This document shows, piece by piece, positions 51,520 to 60,361 of a stretch of 64,000 nucleotides of DNA (its first letter is position 1; every line of letters begins with the position of its first letter). The notes under the pieces are model-generated. The model had not been told where the DNA came from. It did not search any database and was given only the letters and a program-made list of their open reading frames with translations. Both the position numbers and the translations under genes were made by a program. This DNA comes from Thermosediminibacter oceani DSM 16646 (GTDB lineage Bacteria > Bacillota > Thermosediminibacteria > Thermosediminibacterales > Thermosediminibacteraceae), in NCBI RefSeq assembly GCF_000144645.1, contig NC_014377.1:1860001-1924000 (forward strand), read 5' to 3'.

Positions 51520-51942
51520 TTAAGCTATTTCGTAGTCAGAAATAACTTTTCGTAAATCTTTTATTCCGCAGTGTCCCTTCTCAATACAATGCTCTTTTAG
51601 CATGCTTAAATTATAATTTTTTCGCATGGTCAATGCTTCTATAATCATAGGCATATTAACACCCGTTATATATTCGACTTTTAGATTATCCTCTAAATCT
51701 CTGCTGCCGATAATAGTAACATTTGATGGACTTCCACCATAAAAATCTATAAAAATTAAAACCCCATCACCTTCATCGAGCATTTTAATCGTTTCTAATA
51801 TATTGTTTTTAAATTCCTCAATATTGTCACCTGGAAAAAGCCCCAAGGCCATTGTTCGCTCTTGATTTCCTACAATAAGTTCTGCACTTTTTAAAAGCTC
51901 CTTGCCTAAATTTCCATGTGAAACTATTAAAATTCCTATCAT
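51520..51942 (-). CDS. PTS mannose-family EIIA component, first copy
   Basis: 140 residues from the ATG at 51942 after AAGGAGT; the longer frame from 51963 overlaps that site. GILIVSHGNLGKELLKSAEL holds the phospho-His near residue 9, VLIFIDFYGGSPSNVTIIGS the second motif. ITGVNMPMIIEALTMR is also typical. It is the first gene after the sigma-54 promoter. Confidence 0.93.
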   Translation of the reverse strand: MIGILIVSHGNLGKELLKSAELIVGNQERTMALGLFPGDNIEEFKNNILETIKMLDEGDGVLIFIDFYGGSPSNVTIIGSRDLEDNLKVEYITGVNMPMIIEALTMRKNYNLSMLKEHCIEKGHCGIKDLRKVISDYEIA

Positions 51943-51985
51943 GAAATTACTCCTTACTATCACAACTTTTTCTCTAATATTCTAC

Positions 51986-52003
51986 AAGCAACTTTCATGC
52001 CAA
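51986..52003 (-). promoter_or_regulatory. Sigma-54 (-24/-12) promoter of the PTS operon
   Basis: Reverse strand TTGGCATGAAAGTTGCTT: GG and GC are exactly ten bases apart, matching YTGGCACG-N4-TTGCW. It lies about 43 bp before the first EIIA start codon and next to an activator gene of the sigma-54-interacting LevR class. Confidence 0.85.
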
Positions 52004-52018
52004 GTATTTTGTCATATA

Positions 52019-52077
52019 AGCGCTAATTATGGCGAAAAAAAAATTAGTGCTATTAATCTAAAGCATTTAGCACTAAT
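52019..52077. promoter_or_regulatory. Upstream activating sequence for the LevR-like activator
   Basis: ATTAGTGCTA (52043-52052) and TAGCACTAAT (52068-52077) form a perfect ten-base inverted repeat. A third half-site, AGCGCTAATT (52019-52028), is inverted relative to the first with one mismatch. The centre is about 57 bp upstream of the -24 element, a normal distance for a looping activator. Confidence 0.75.
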
Positions 52078-52111
52078 GTATGTCAAAAAAAATATCTGTG
52101 TTACGATCTTT

Positions 52112-54745
52112 TTAAATATATGTGTCAACCCTAATAGAAAGTGTGCCATAATATGTGCTAATCATTTCTACTATATACGCAATTTCTGTATCAGGTATTG
52201 AAATTCCAAAAACCTCTTCCACTATTTCAAAATGTTTTTTTATAAGCTCAAACTTAACACTTTGATCGTTTTTAATATGATCTAAATTCCTATAAGGCAA
52301 ACTTTCACCTCTTATAATCCTCTCTATCATACATGAACAATGAAACAAGAATTTTATCAATATTTCTTCGTCTATATCAGCACCAATATCCGATAATATA
52401 CACTTTAACACACTCTCTAGAATTTTATATGCCTTACTAGGATTTAAAAAGGTCAACGTTTTATCAAGTATATTAATCAAGCTTTTCTTTAAAAATGGCA
52501 TATCATTTTCAAATTCTATTTGCGTATATTCTATCACTTCATTTTTCTCTTTATTATTGTTAAAAGCAAAACTCAAGCTCATGATTTCTTTCGTTAGTTC
52601 GTCAAGAGTCATATCAGGCATTAAAGCTTTTCTTGTAGCTTCAATAACAATAGGCGTACTTACCATATCTATTGTCTTTGTCATAATCCCTGTTCTTTCT
52701 GAAATTATCTCAGAAAAAGTTGTAAGGGATCCCATATCCACCAATATAAGTACACCTTTCCCCTTATCTATTTGCTTAACAATGTCAATAGCTTTATTTA
52801 ATGTAACTTCAACTTTTTCATCAAGAGGCATGTCCAAAGCCTTTGCATGATCTACCCCAAGAAGAACATTTGCCACATTCGCCATTGTGCTTGCCGCATG
52901 ATCCCCATGCATTATGACTAATACACCTATGTTTTCATCCTTTCTACCTATTCTCAATGCATGCAAAAACATAGCGAGAAACGCCGTTTCGTCTTCGGGT
53001 ATTTTTACGTATAGCTTTTCTTCCAATTTAGCCTTTATTTCTTCTGCCGCAATATATTCAAACTGGTAATCTTTTGCTATATTTTCTCTATCCGGATGAG
53101 ATATCACTATGCCCTTTTTTAATCTTTCTAAAAGTGTCGCAATATGAAGCGTTATAGTATAAATTATCCGTTGATCAATGAGTCCTTTAAATTTATCTTT
53201 TACATTATTTAAAGCATATTCCACAGCTTCCAAGATATCTGGACTTACAAATTTTAATACCACATCCCGATTTATAGTGTTAGGCTCTGATTCACCGGAA
53301 AGCAAATACTTATTAAAATATTCTTTAATCTGATTTTCTATTTTTCTTCTGATTTCCTCAGAAGATAATCCCTCTTCATTATATTTCCTCCAGTTATTTA
53401 CTATTATCTCATAAAAATCATCTTTTGCCTCATAATTGCCTGCACTCCCAAGAAATTTTTTATTAAATTCATTCATTAGTTCAGTATTATCTCCCTCAAA
53501 TACAACATCCTTATAATTATTAACCTCTCTTATTATTTCCTCGTTTTTCTTGGCATCCCTTATCCTAAATAATCCTTCTTGAATATGACGGGAAAGTATT
53601 GAAAGTTTTACCTCCACTACACCATTCGGAGACATCATATACTCAAGAAAGGCTCCCGCACATATAAGCCGGATGTCATTCTTTAACTGGCCTATATTTC
53701 CCGGACAATCGTATAATAGTAAGGCTTTTATAACCTCCTTTGAAACTTTTATAGGCACATTAATACGGCGAGATTCCTCCCAAAAAAATTGATATATAAA
53801 CATCAGCCGTTCTTTCAACGTACGCATTTCCAAACTCGGAAGTTGTATTACAACGGGAACCCTTCTTAAAAAAGTATGCAATAAAACCGATTGCGGTTCC
53901 TCGGTTGTAGCCGCAATTATCCTTACCTTTGCTTTTCTTGTATTTTCCGACTCACCCATTCTCCGATAAATCCCTTTATCCATTAATGTGAAAAGCATTT
54001 CCTGACCTTCTGGAGGTAAACGATGTACCTCGTCTAAGAATAAAATTCCCCCATTAGCTTCATCAACAAGACCTCTTTTTTCTTTATCTGCACCAGTAAA
54101 AGCTCCTTTTACATAGCCAAACAATTGAGACAGTAATAATTGAGGGTTTTCGGCATAATCCGCGCAATTGAAAATAATAAATGGAGATTTCTCTGGCAGC
54201 ACTCCTATCTGAATCGCATACTTATACATCGCTTCCGCAAAAGTGGTTTTACCAACACCTGTTGGTCCAACAATTAATGTATGAAGGCCATCTGGAGGAT
54301 ATAGTATTGCAGCTTTAGCTCTTGTTATTTGGTCTTTTAAGCTATCTTGAGCCCCTATGAGGTTGTCAAGACTATTTTCTACATAATTTGTTGTTACATT
54401 ATTTTCGATTTCTCTCTTTATACCTTTTAATACACCCTTTTCTTTAAGCATTAAAATAAACTTTTTTTGACTCTCTATAACTGTATTAGCAAAATTTATA
54501 CCCCACTTTTCTTGTAAGTAGATTCTATCTAAATACAAAACCGGTTTACCTTTAATTTTTAGAACTTTTCCTTCTTTTACTAAACTATTAAGTTCTCTGC
54601 TTGCATTAGACCGATCAATACCAATTAAATTACCTATGTAACTAGCTTCAAATCCTAATCTGCTATTGTCAACACTCAAGGATAGTGAGGCGGTAAGATC
54701 TCTTAATTTTTGATAAATTCTGTCTTTCCTTTTTAAACTTAACAT
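52112..54745 (-). CDS. LevR/DgaR-type sigma-54-dependent activator with PTS regulation domains
   Basis: 877 residues from the ATG at 54745 after GGGGGGAGG. An N-terminal helix-turn-helix (LIGIDRSNASRELNSLVKEG near 40-59) is followed by an AAA+ domain with Walker A IVGPTGVGKTTF (about 158-169), the sigma-54 contact loop GAFTGA (214-219) and Walker B ILFLDE (about 234-239). A PRD lies after about 420, then an EIIA-Man-like domain (GVLVIMHGDHAAS, VLILVDMGSLTTF) and a second C-terminal PRD (FLFHCSCMIERIIRGE). It activates the adjacent PTS operon, with activity set by PTS phosphorylation of PRDs. It lies upstream in the same direction, just before its UAS. Confidence 0.95.
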   Translation of the reverse strand: MLSLKRKDRIYQKLRDLTASLSLSVDNSRLGFEASYIGNLIGIDRSNASRELNSLVKEGKVLKIKGKPVLYLDRIYLQEKWGINFANTVIESQKKFILMLKEKGVLKGIKREIENNVTTNYVENSLDNLIGAQDSLKDQITRAKAAILYPPDGLHTLIVGPTGVGKTTFAEAMYKYAIQIGVLPEKSPFIIFNCADYAENPQLLLSQLFGYVKGAFTGADKEKRGLVDEANGGILFLDEVHRLPPEGQEMLFTLMDKGIYRRMGESENTRKAKVRIIAATTEEPQSVLLHTFLRRVPVVIQLPSLEMRTLKERLMFIYQFFWEESRRINVPIKVSKEVIKALLLYDCPGNIGQLKNDIRLICAGAFLEYMMSPNGVVEVKLSILSRHIQEGLFRIRDAKKNEEIIREVNNYKDVVFEGDNTELMNEFNKKFLGSAGNYEAKDDFYEIIVNNWRKYNEEGLSSEEIRRKIENQIKEYFNKYLLSGESEPNTINRDVVLKFVSPDILEAVEYALNNVKDKFKGLIDQRIIYTITLHIATLLERLKKGIVISHPDRENIAKDYQFEYIAAEEIKAKLEEKLYVKIPEDETAFLAMFLHALRIGRKDENIGVLVIMHGDHAASTMANVANVLLGVDHAKALDMPLDEKVEVTLNKAIDIVKQIDKGKGVLILVDMGSLTTFSEIISERTGIMTKTIDMVSTPIVIEATRKALMPDMTLDELTKEIMSLSFAFNNNKEKNEVIEYTQIEFENDMPFLKKSLINILDKTLTFLNPSKAYKILESVLKCILSDIGADIDEEILIKFLFHCSCMIERIIRGESLPYRNLDHIKNDQSVKFELIKKHFEIVEEVFGISIPDTEIAYIVEMISTYYGTLSIRVDTYI

Positions 54746-54916
54746 ACTTTTCCTCCCCCCTTTCATCAGTCGCTTTTTTTGGAGACCTCGTTTTACAATT
54801 TAGCTCAATTTAATATTACATTAATTTCGAATTCTTTATTGAAAAGAGATCAATTTGTAGGCTCAGACCCCCGAACATAGTTTAAACGATATCAAATACT
54901 TCATTAAATCTAATTA

Positions 54917-54945
54917 ATAAAAACCAGACACCAAAGGCGTCGGGT
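54917..54945 (-). terminator. Terminator after the PqqD-like gene
   Basis: Reverse strand ACCCGACGCC pairs with GGTGTCTGGT around TTT (one mismatch, one G-U), followed by TTTTATT. It isolates the activator gene from the OPT/PqqD unit. Confidence 0.75.
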
Positions 54946-54961
54946 TTGGACATCTCTCCTT

Positions 54962-55321
54962 TCAAGAGTCCTCCTTTTGTTTTAAAAACAAATAATTACC
55001 ACTGCAGAGCATTTGAATAAATTTTACAAGCCTTGGGTATAGCGGCTCCACTCTGTCGCCGAACTTTTCTGAAAGGGCATTGCCTATGTCGTAAATGGTA
55101 TTTTTACCGTCGCACAGCTTCCATACGGTTGATCCTATTTCATCAAGGTCCAGCGTTATTTTTCGAGGAGCATTAAAAACAAATTGAAGGATTCTGGCAA
55201 TTATTCCATCCCTTTCGATGCAAAGTTTTATACTGCCGCTTTCATCTTCCGTCCACTTCACGTGAGGTTTTCTCTCAGGTATCATTAACAGAAGGTTTTC
55301 TTTGCCCAAGCCGCTAACCAC
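54962..55321 (-). CDS. PqqD-family (RRE-like) small protein
   Basis: Up to 119 residues; the GTG at 55321 directly abuts GGGAG, so the true start may be a few codons later. The C-terminal two thirds match the PqqD fold: LDLDEIGSTVWKLCDGKNTI, then YDIGNALSEKFGDRVEPLYP, then RLVKFIQMLCSGNYLFL. In PQQ and RiPP clusters this domain binds precursor peptide leaders. Here no radical-SAM enzyme or precursor gene is visible. It lies 43 bp behind the OPT peptide transporter, past a weak stem-loop, so a link with peptide handling is possible. Confidence 0.8.
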   Translation of the reverse strand: MVSGLGKENLLLMIPERKPHVKWTEDESGSIKLCIERDGIIARILQFVFNAPRKITLDLDEIGSTVWKLCDGKNTIYDIGNALSEKFGDRVEPLYPRLVKFIQMLCSGNYLFLKQKEDS

Positions 55322-55338
55322 TCCCTGATTAAAATTTA

Positions 55339-55363
55339 GGAGGGGGAATTATTATCCCCCTCT
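55339..55363 (-). other. Stem-loop between OPT transporter and PqqD-like gene
   Basis: GAGGGGGA (55340-55347) pairs with TCCCCCTC (55355-55362). The T-run on the reverse strand is weak (CTAAATTTT), so read-through into the PqqD-like gene is plausible. Confidence 0.55.
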
Positions 55364-55364
55364 T

Positions 55365-57269
55365 TTATTCTTCAACCTTTTTAAAGCATACGCTGATCAG
55401 AGTAAGTGTCAGAATTATGAAAGCAACAAGGCCTCCGACCTGTCCGAGGACATTATTCCCGAAAGCAATGTCGACATTTGCAGCTACAAAAGCCGCAATG
55501 ATAATTCCCATTATTCCCTCGCCGGCAATCAATCCGGAAGCGTAGAGAACACCGTTTTCAACTTTCTTCTTCAGATCTTCTTCGGATTTCGTGACCTTTT
55601 CAAGGAAGCCTCTTACTAAACCGCCTACCATGATGGGCACGCTGAGGTGAATGGGTAGATACAGTCCAACGGCAAAGGGCAGTGACGCTATGCCGAAAAG
55701 CTCTACGACAGCTGCTGCAGCAAAACCGGTAAATACCAGCGACCACGGTAGATTTCCGTTCATAACTCCTTCTATTACGAGTTTCATCAGGGTTGCCTGC
55801 GGAGCTGCTAGTTCCTTGCTTCCAAAGCCGTAGGCTTGGTTCAGGAGAATTAAAACAAAGCCTATGAGCAATCCCGATGCGAATACACCTATAAATTCTC
55901 CAATCTGCTGTTTCCAGGGAGTGGAGCCGACCAGGAATCCGGTCTTCAGGTCCTGTGAAGTATCACCGGCGTTGGCCGCTGCAAGGCAGATAATTCCACC
56001 CACCGAAATGGCGGCAACCATTCCCTCAAGTCCCGTCATGCCAAGAGCCTTAAAAATTATTGTTGTGAAAAGCAACGTAGCAATAGTCATACCGGAAACC
56101 GGGTTGGACGAGCTTCCAACAATACCCACGATCCTGGACGAAACCGTGACGAAGAAGAATCCGAATAATGCGATGAGAATTGCTCCGGGAATACCTACAG
56201 GTATGAAGGGGCTAAAAGCGATTAAAATTATCAGTATAAGGGTTCCCACCAATACCCATTTCATCGGTATATCTCTGTCGGTGCGGGGTTTACCTTCGTT
56301 TTCGTCTTTTAAGCTGAAGCCGCCTACCGACTGGCGGAAGGCATTGATGATAGTGGGCAGTGCCTTTATCAAACTTACTATTCCGCCAAAGGCTACCGCA
56401 CCGGCACCGATATACCTGAGGTAAAAACTCCAGATGCCCCAGGCATCGAGCTCGGCAATCGGAGCTGATGCAGGGTATATGACCTGATTAATGTAACTTC
56501 CGAAGTGGGAAATTAGAGGTATAAAGCCGAACCAGCCGAGAACTGCGCCGGCAAGCATATACGCTGCTATTTGCGGCCCTATTATGAATCCTACGCCGAG
56601 CAGCGCCGGAAGAATATCCGCACCAATTAACGTCCTGTATCCGGGTACGGGCCATTCGATCTCTGATGGAAAGATTTTAAACCCGTCTGCTATCAATTTG
56701 TAAATGGCTCCTACTCCAAGACCGGTGAAGACCGTCCTTGCACTGACGCCGCCGACCTCGCCGGCGACGAGCACCTCAGCGCAGGCCGTGCCCTCAGGGT
56801 ACGGAAGTTTCCCGTGCTCCTGCACTATGAGGAACCTTCTGAGCGGGATCATCATCAGAACACCGAGAAATCCGCCGATAATTGCAAGGCTCGAAATCTG
56901 CAAAATGCTCGGGTTGGCGTTCCACAAAAACAGCGCGGGTATTGTAAATATTACGCCTGCAGCCAGCGATTCGCCCGAAGATGCGATGGTCTGAACCATG
57001 TTGTTTTCGAGTATAGATTCCCTGCGCATTATTCCGCGCAAAATGGCCATCGAAGCCACAGCAGCCGGAATGGAGGCGCTTACGGTCATTCCCACTCTTA
57101 GGCCGAGATAAGCGTTGGCAGCTCCAAATACAATAGCAAGGATGATTCCGAGTACTATTGAAAAAGCGGTTAATTCGGGTACCGTGCGATCAGCGGGAAT
57201 ATAGGGGATATACTGTTCACCGGGCTTAAGTTTATAAGCCTGCTCCGATAACCCTTTCTTTTTTTCCAC
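55365..57269 (-). CDS. OPT-family oligopeptide transporter
   Basis: 634 residues with about sixteen membrane segments; proton-coupled uptake of peptides or metal chelates. Family signatures include GAANAYLGLRVGMTVSASIP near residues 50-69, EHGKLPYPEGTACAEVLVAG, SNPVSGMTIATLLFTTIIF, and ANAGDTSQDLKTGFLVGSTP. GLIAGEGIMGIIIAAFVA lies near the end. The start ATG follows GGGAGGG. The 252 bp upstream to the amidohydrolase gene hold no recognisable element. Bacterial members are poorly characterised; a peptide substrate is the default. Confidence 0.94.
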   Translation of the reverse strand: MEKKKGLSEQAYKLKPGEQYIPYIPADRTVPELTAFSIVLGIILAIVFGAANAYLGLRVGMTVSASIPAAVASMAILRGIMRRESILENNMVQTIASSGESLAAGVIFTIPALFLWNANPSILQISSLAIIGGFLGVLMMIPLRRFLIVQEHGKLPYPEGTACAEVLVAGEVGGVSARTVFTGLGVGAIYKLIADGFKIFPSEIEWPVPGYRTLIGADILPALLGVGFIIGPQIAAYMLAGAVLGWFGFIPLISHFGSYINQVIYPASAPIAELDAWGIWSFYLRYIGAGAVAFGGIVSLIKALPTIINAFRQSVGGFSLKDENEGKPRTDRDIPMKWVLVGTLILIILIAFSPFIPVGIPGAILIALFGFFFVTVSSRIVGIVGSSSNPVSGMTIATLLFTTIIFKALGMTGLEGMVAAISVGGIICLAAANAGDTSQDLKTGFLVGSTPWKQQIGEFIGVFASGLLIGFVLILLNQAYGFGSKELAAPQATLMKLVIEGVMNGNLPWSLVFTGFAAAAVVELFGIASLPFAVGLYLPIHLSVPIMVGGLVRGFLEKVTKSEEDLKKKVENGVLYASGLIAGEGIMGIIIAAFVAANVDIAFGNNVLGQVGGLVAFIILTLTLISVCFKKVEE

Positions 57270-57521
57270 CGTTTACCCTCCCTTACGAATAAATTTAGCA
57301 GCCTGCCATATCATCGTCCAAATCGCTTTCTCACCCCCTTTGATGTATCTTATGAAAATTCTAACACTGTACAAGTGTCATGTCAAACATTCGTATATGC
57401 CTAATAATTCTGATTGGAAAATAATACAATAACGGAAAACCAAATATGCCCTCCGTTTTCATATTTTCGCCCGTATGATCTTTTTTACGGGTTTTCAGCG
57501 CAATTTATTAACAAGGATAAT

Positions 57522-58679
57522 CTATTCTTTTTTATACACCACCCGGCCCTCTATCATCACGACCTGGGGCCTCGACATTATCTCCAGGGGGAATCCGTCC
57601 CATACGACTATATCGGCGTCCTTGCCTTCTTCGATGCTGCCCACCCTGTCGGCGATGCCTATTATCTCGGCCGCATTGATGGTAATGGCGGCCAGGGCAT
57701 CCTCGGTGCGCATTCCCTCTTTTACCGCCAGAGCAGCACATATATTCAGATACTGGACGGGTATGACCGGGTGATCGGTCATTATGGCCACTTTAACGCC
57801 CTTACTTGCCAGTATCCCCGGAGTCTTGAAGCTCAGGTCCTTCAGTTCTACTTTGGACCGGGACGTAAGCGACGGGCCTACAACGGCCGCAACGCCCAGC
57901 TCCGCCAGTTCGTCGGCTATCAGGTGCCCCTCGGTGCAGTGCTCTATAGTTACGTCCACATCGAATTCCCGTGCTATCCTGATGGCCGTCATAATATCAT
58001 CGGCTCTGTGGGCGTGAGCCCTGAGGGGTATCTTTTTTTCCAGCACGTCGCACAGGACCTCCATCTTCAGGTCCCTTTCAAAGACCTCGTTCTCCTTCCT
58101 CTCCCGGTCCCGCTTCTCCTTGTAATTCCTGGCCTTGTTTAAAGCCTCCCTCAAAAGGGCGGCGGTGCCCATGCGGGTCGACGGCATCTTCTTCTTGTTG
58201 CCGTAAACGCGCTTCGGATTTTCCCCGAAGGCCACCTTCAACCCCGCCGGAGCCTTGACGACCATTTTATCAATAACCCGGCCGTAGGTCTTTACGGCTA
58301 TGGATTGGCCTCCTATGACGTTGGCGCTGCCCGGCCCTGTAAAGACACAGGTTACGCCGCCCTTCACCGCATCTTCAAAAGCCTTATCCATGGGATCTAT
58401 CGCGTCAAGGGCCCTGAGGTGCGGTGTGATGGGGTCCGTCCACTCGTTGCCGTCTTCCCCGATGTCCCCAACGCCCTCTCCGAAGATCCCCACGTGGCTG
58501 TGGGCATCTATAAAACCGGGAAACACGTATTTACCCCGCGCATCTATTACTTCGCAGCCCTCCGGAACCGGCAGATTTTTCCCGACTTTGCTGATCTTGC
58601 CGCCCTCGACGAGCACGACTCCGTCTTCCAACACTTCGCCTTTCATAGTGTAAACCATGCCGCCTTTTATGGCTATCAT
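57522..58679 (-). CDS. Metal-dependent amidohydrolase (imidazolonepropionase-like)
   Basis: 385 residues from the ATG at 58679 after GGAGGG; an upstream GTG overlaps that site. It has the composite amidohydrolase fold: N-terminal beta-sandwich (MIAIKGGMVYTMKGEVLEDG), metal motif GFIDAHSHVGIFGEGVGD (HSH in place of the usual HxH), AHRADDIMTAIRIAREFDVD and TIEHCTEGHLIADEL with further His, AIMTDHPVIPVQYL with the final Asp, and EGKDADIVVWDGFPLEIMS closing the sandwich. The substrate is unknown; cyclic amides or imides are usual. It stands alone upstream of the OPT gene. Confidence 0.88.
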   Translation of the reverse strand: MIAIKGGMVYTMKGEVLEDGVVLVEGGKISKVGKNLPVPEGCEVIDARGKYVFPGFIDAHSHVGIFGEGVGDIGEDGNEWTDPITPHLRALDAIDPMDKAFEDAVKGGVTCVFTGPGSANVIGGQSIAVKTYGRVIDKMVVKAPAGLKVAFGENPKRVYGNKKKMPSTRMGTAALLREALNKARNYKEKRDRERKENEVFERDLKMEVLCDVLEKKIPLRAHAHRADDIMTAIRIAREFDVDVTIEHCTEGHLIADELAELGVAAVVGPSLTSRSKVELKDLSFKTPGILASKGVKVAIMTDHPVIPVQYLNICAALAVKEGMRTEDALAAITINAAEIIGIADRVGSIEEGKDADIVVWDGFPLEIMSRPQVVMIEGRVVYKKE

Positions 58680-58773
58680 ACTGATCCTTCCCTCCACGCC
58701 TCTTACTTTTATACATTACCCGAATAAAATTCATCATTTTACCTTATTTGCTCCAACTTTTGCCTTAACCTTA

Positions 58774-59592
58774 TTAGCGTATGCCGGAGCCCATGGCCAG
58801 AGCCGCCCTGAACACTTTATACGCTTCTAAATAATCAGCAGCGTTGTAAACCACGGTCCTGGCATCCTTTTTTTTCATGCCAGGAATCAGAAGGGCCACA
58901 TCAGCCAAAATGGACTGCTTAAAGGCAATTTCCAGCTCAACGGTTCCCTCCTCGATGGTTGGCCTGAAACGGGAGACGTCTTCTAGGGCTTCCTTTACCC
59001 CTTGCCGGATCCGTTCTTTCACTACGTCGAAGGGGCACACCTTAGCCGAATACCTGGTAACAGCCTCTTTTACCACCACACCTACCGGATCGTTGAGCTC
59101 CTCTCTTGCGCATCTTACCGCGTTCTGGTCTCCGGTCACCAGCACCACTGGCACACCGTAGTAACCCGCCAGCCTGCCGTTTAATCCGGCCTCGCTCATG
59201 GCTCTGCCGTTTATTTTTGCGCACAGCACGCTGCCGGTATAGGTATGGTCCATTATTGCTTCGGAACTACCAGCCCGGGCGTGGTATCCGACGAAAAATA
59301 CCGCATCGAAACTCCCGTCAATTCCCTGCATCATGCTGAGTGGTTTGGGGCTGCCGCTTATTAGAGAAGCCCGGGGATGCAGTTCTTCCACCAGGATATT
59401 GTCCATTTTATTGTGGGAGTCATTCACGACGACCTCGGAGGCCCCAAACTCAAAAGCGGCCTCCACCACCGCGTTTACCTCTCTGGTCATCAGCCGCCGA
59501 AACCTCTCGTATTCCCCGGACCCCGGTTCTACGTGAGCCAGCGAGACGACTCCCGAAATACCTTCCATATCGGCGGATATGTAGATCTTCAA
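58774..59592 (-). CDS. dppA: D-aminopeptidase DppA (M55)
   Basis: Zinc decameric enzyme removing N-terminal D-amino acids, e.g. from D-Ala-D-Ala peptides. 272 residues. Metal ligands appear at the positions known in Bacillus DppA: Asp8 and Glu10 in ISADMEGISGV, His60 in VVNDSHNKMD, His104 in FVGYHARAG, and a Glu near 134; His116 in IMDHTYTG is the likely catalytic base. TTG start after GGAGGAGGGG. It follows the C26 hydrolase gene by 57 bp and probably takes part in recycling wall peptides. Confidence 0.95.
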   Translation of the reverse strand: MKIYISADMEGISGVVSLAHVEPGSGEYERFRRLMTREVNAVVEAAFEFGASEVVVNDSHNKMDNILVEELHPRASLISGSPKPLSMMQGIDGSFDAVFFVGYHARAGSSEAIMDHTYTGSVLCAKINGRAMSEAGLNGRLAGYYGVPVVLVTGDQNAVRCAREELNDPVGVVVKEAVTRYSAKVCPFDVVKERIRQGVKEALEDVSRFRPTIEEGTVELEIAFKQSILADVALLIPGMKKKDARTVVYNAADYLEAYKVFRAALAMGSGIR

Positions 59593-59649
59593 AAAGCCCC
59601 TCCTCCTTCTTACAATTGCTATTAAAAAGTTATTAAAGTCCGGCCGAAA

Positions 59650-60360
59650 TTATTCGTCGATCCGGGCGGCAGCCTCGACGAAGCTTTTGAACAGCTCGAG
59701 CTGCTCTGGGTAGACTTCCCACATCTCTTCCGGATGCCACTGCACTCCCAAAAGAAACGCATCCTCCGAAATACCCTCAACGGCTTCCACCAGACCGTCC
59801 GGGGCGAAGGCCACCGGTCTGAGAGGGCGGGCGATATCCTTCAGGGCCTGGTGGTGGAAGCTGTTCACCAGGAGCGTCTCTGCTTTGATCAGGCCGTAAA
59901 GCATCGAATCTTTCTCTACCCTGACCTCGTGGCTGCCGTACCACCTTGGAGCTTCCTGCCTGTGCTTGAGCGGCTTTTCTATTTCCGACCCGATATCCTG
60001 GTAAACGCTGCCTCCCAGGGCGATGTTGATAACCTGTATGCCCCGGCAGATGCCGAATACCGGCTTTCTCCTCCTGACAGCCTCCCGACAGAGGTAAAGT
60101 TCGACAGCATCGCGCTTCGGGTTTATTTCTCCCAGACCGGGCCGCGGGCTCTCGTTGAAGTGACGCGGGTCTACGTCGGGCCCCCCGGCAAGCAGAAGGC
60201 CGTGGACCCTATCGAGCAACTCGCCGAGATCCTGCTCCCTCCCCAAAGGCGGGACGACTACGGGTATCCCACCGGCCCTCTCTACAGCCCTGTAATAGCC
60301 GTGATTTAGAAAAATTCTACCATCTTCCAACGAACATGTTATCGCTATCAGAGGTTTCAC
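59650..60360 (-). CDS. Peptidase C26 / gamma-glutamyl-GABA hydrolase-like (PuuD family)
   Basis: Class I glutamine-amidotransferase-fold hydrolase of gamma-glutamyl bonds. 236 residues. The nucleophile Cys105 lies in PVFGICRGIQVINIALGGSV, with GLLLAGGPDVDPRHF as the oxyanion strand and GVQWHPEEM holding the catalytic His-x-x-Glu. NSFHHQALKDIA is also typical of PuuD. GTG start after GGAGAG, right at the stop of the HD-GYP gene, so the genes are coupled. No putrescine pathway genes are nearby, so wall-peptide or gamma-glutamyl-peptide cleavage is as likely as GABA release. Confidence 0.9.
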   Translation of the reverse strand: MKPLIAITCSLEDGRIFLNHGYYRAVERAGGIPVVVPPLGREQDLGELLDRVHGLLLAGGPDVDPRHFNESPRPGLGEINPKRDAVELYLCREAVRRRKPVFGICRGIQVINIALGGSVYQDIGSEIEKPLKHRQEAPRWYGSHEVRVEKDSMLYGLIKAETLLVNSFHHQALKDIARPLRPVAFAPDGLVEAVEGISEDAFLLGVQWHPEEMWEVYPEQLELFKSFVEAAARIDE

Positions 60361-60361
60361 C

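Noticed and set aside
54962-55321. RiPP biosynthetic cluster suggested by the PqqD-like gene
   Set aside because: No radical-SAM enzyme, precursor peptide, peptidase or ABC exporter gene lies next to it.
57414-58142. Open frame of over 200 codons opposite the amidohydrolase gene
   Set aside because: It overlaps a well-supported reverse-strand gene and has biased, unrecognisable composition.
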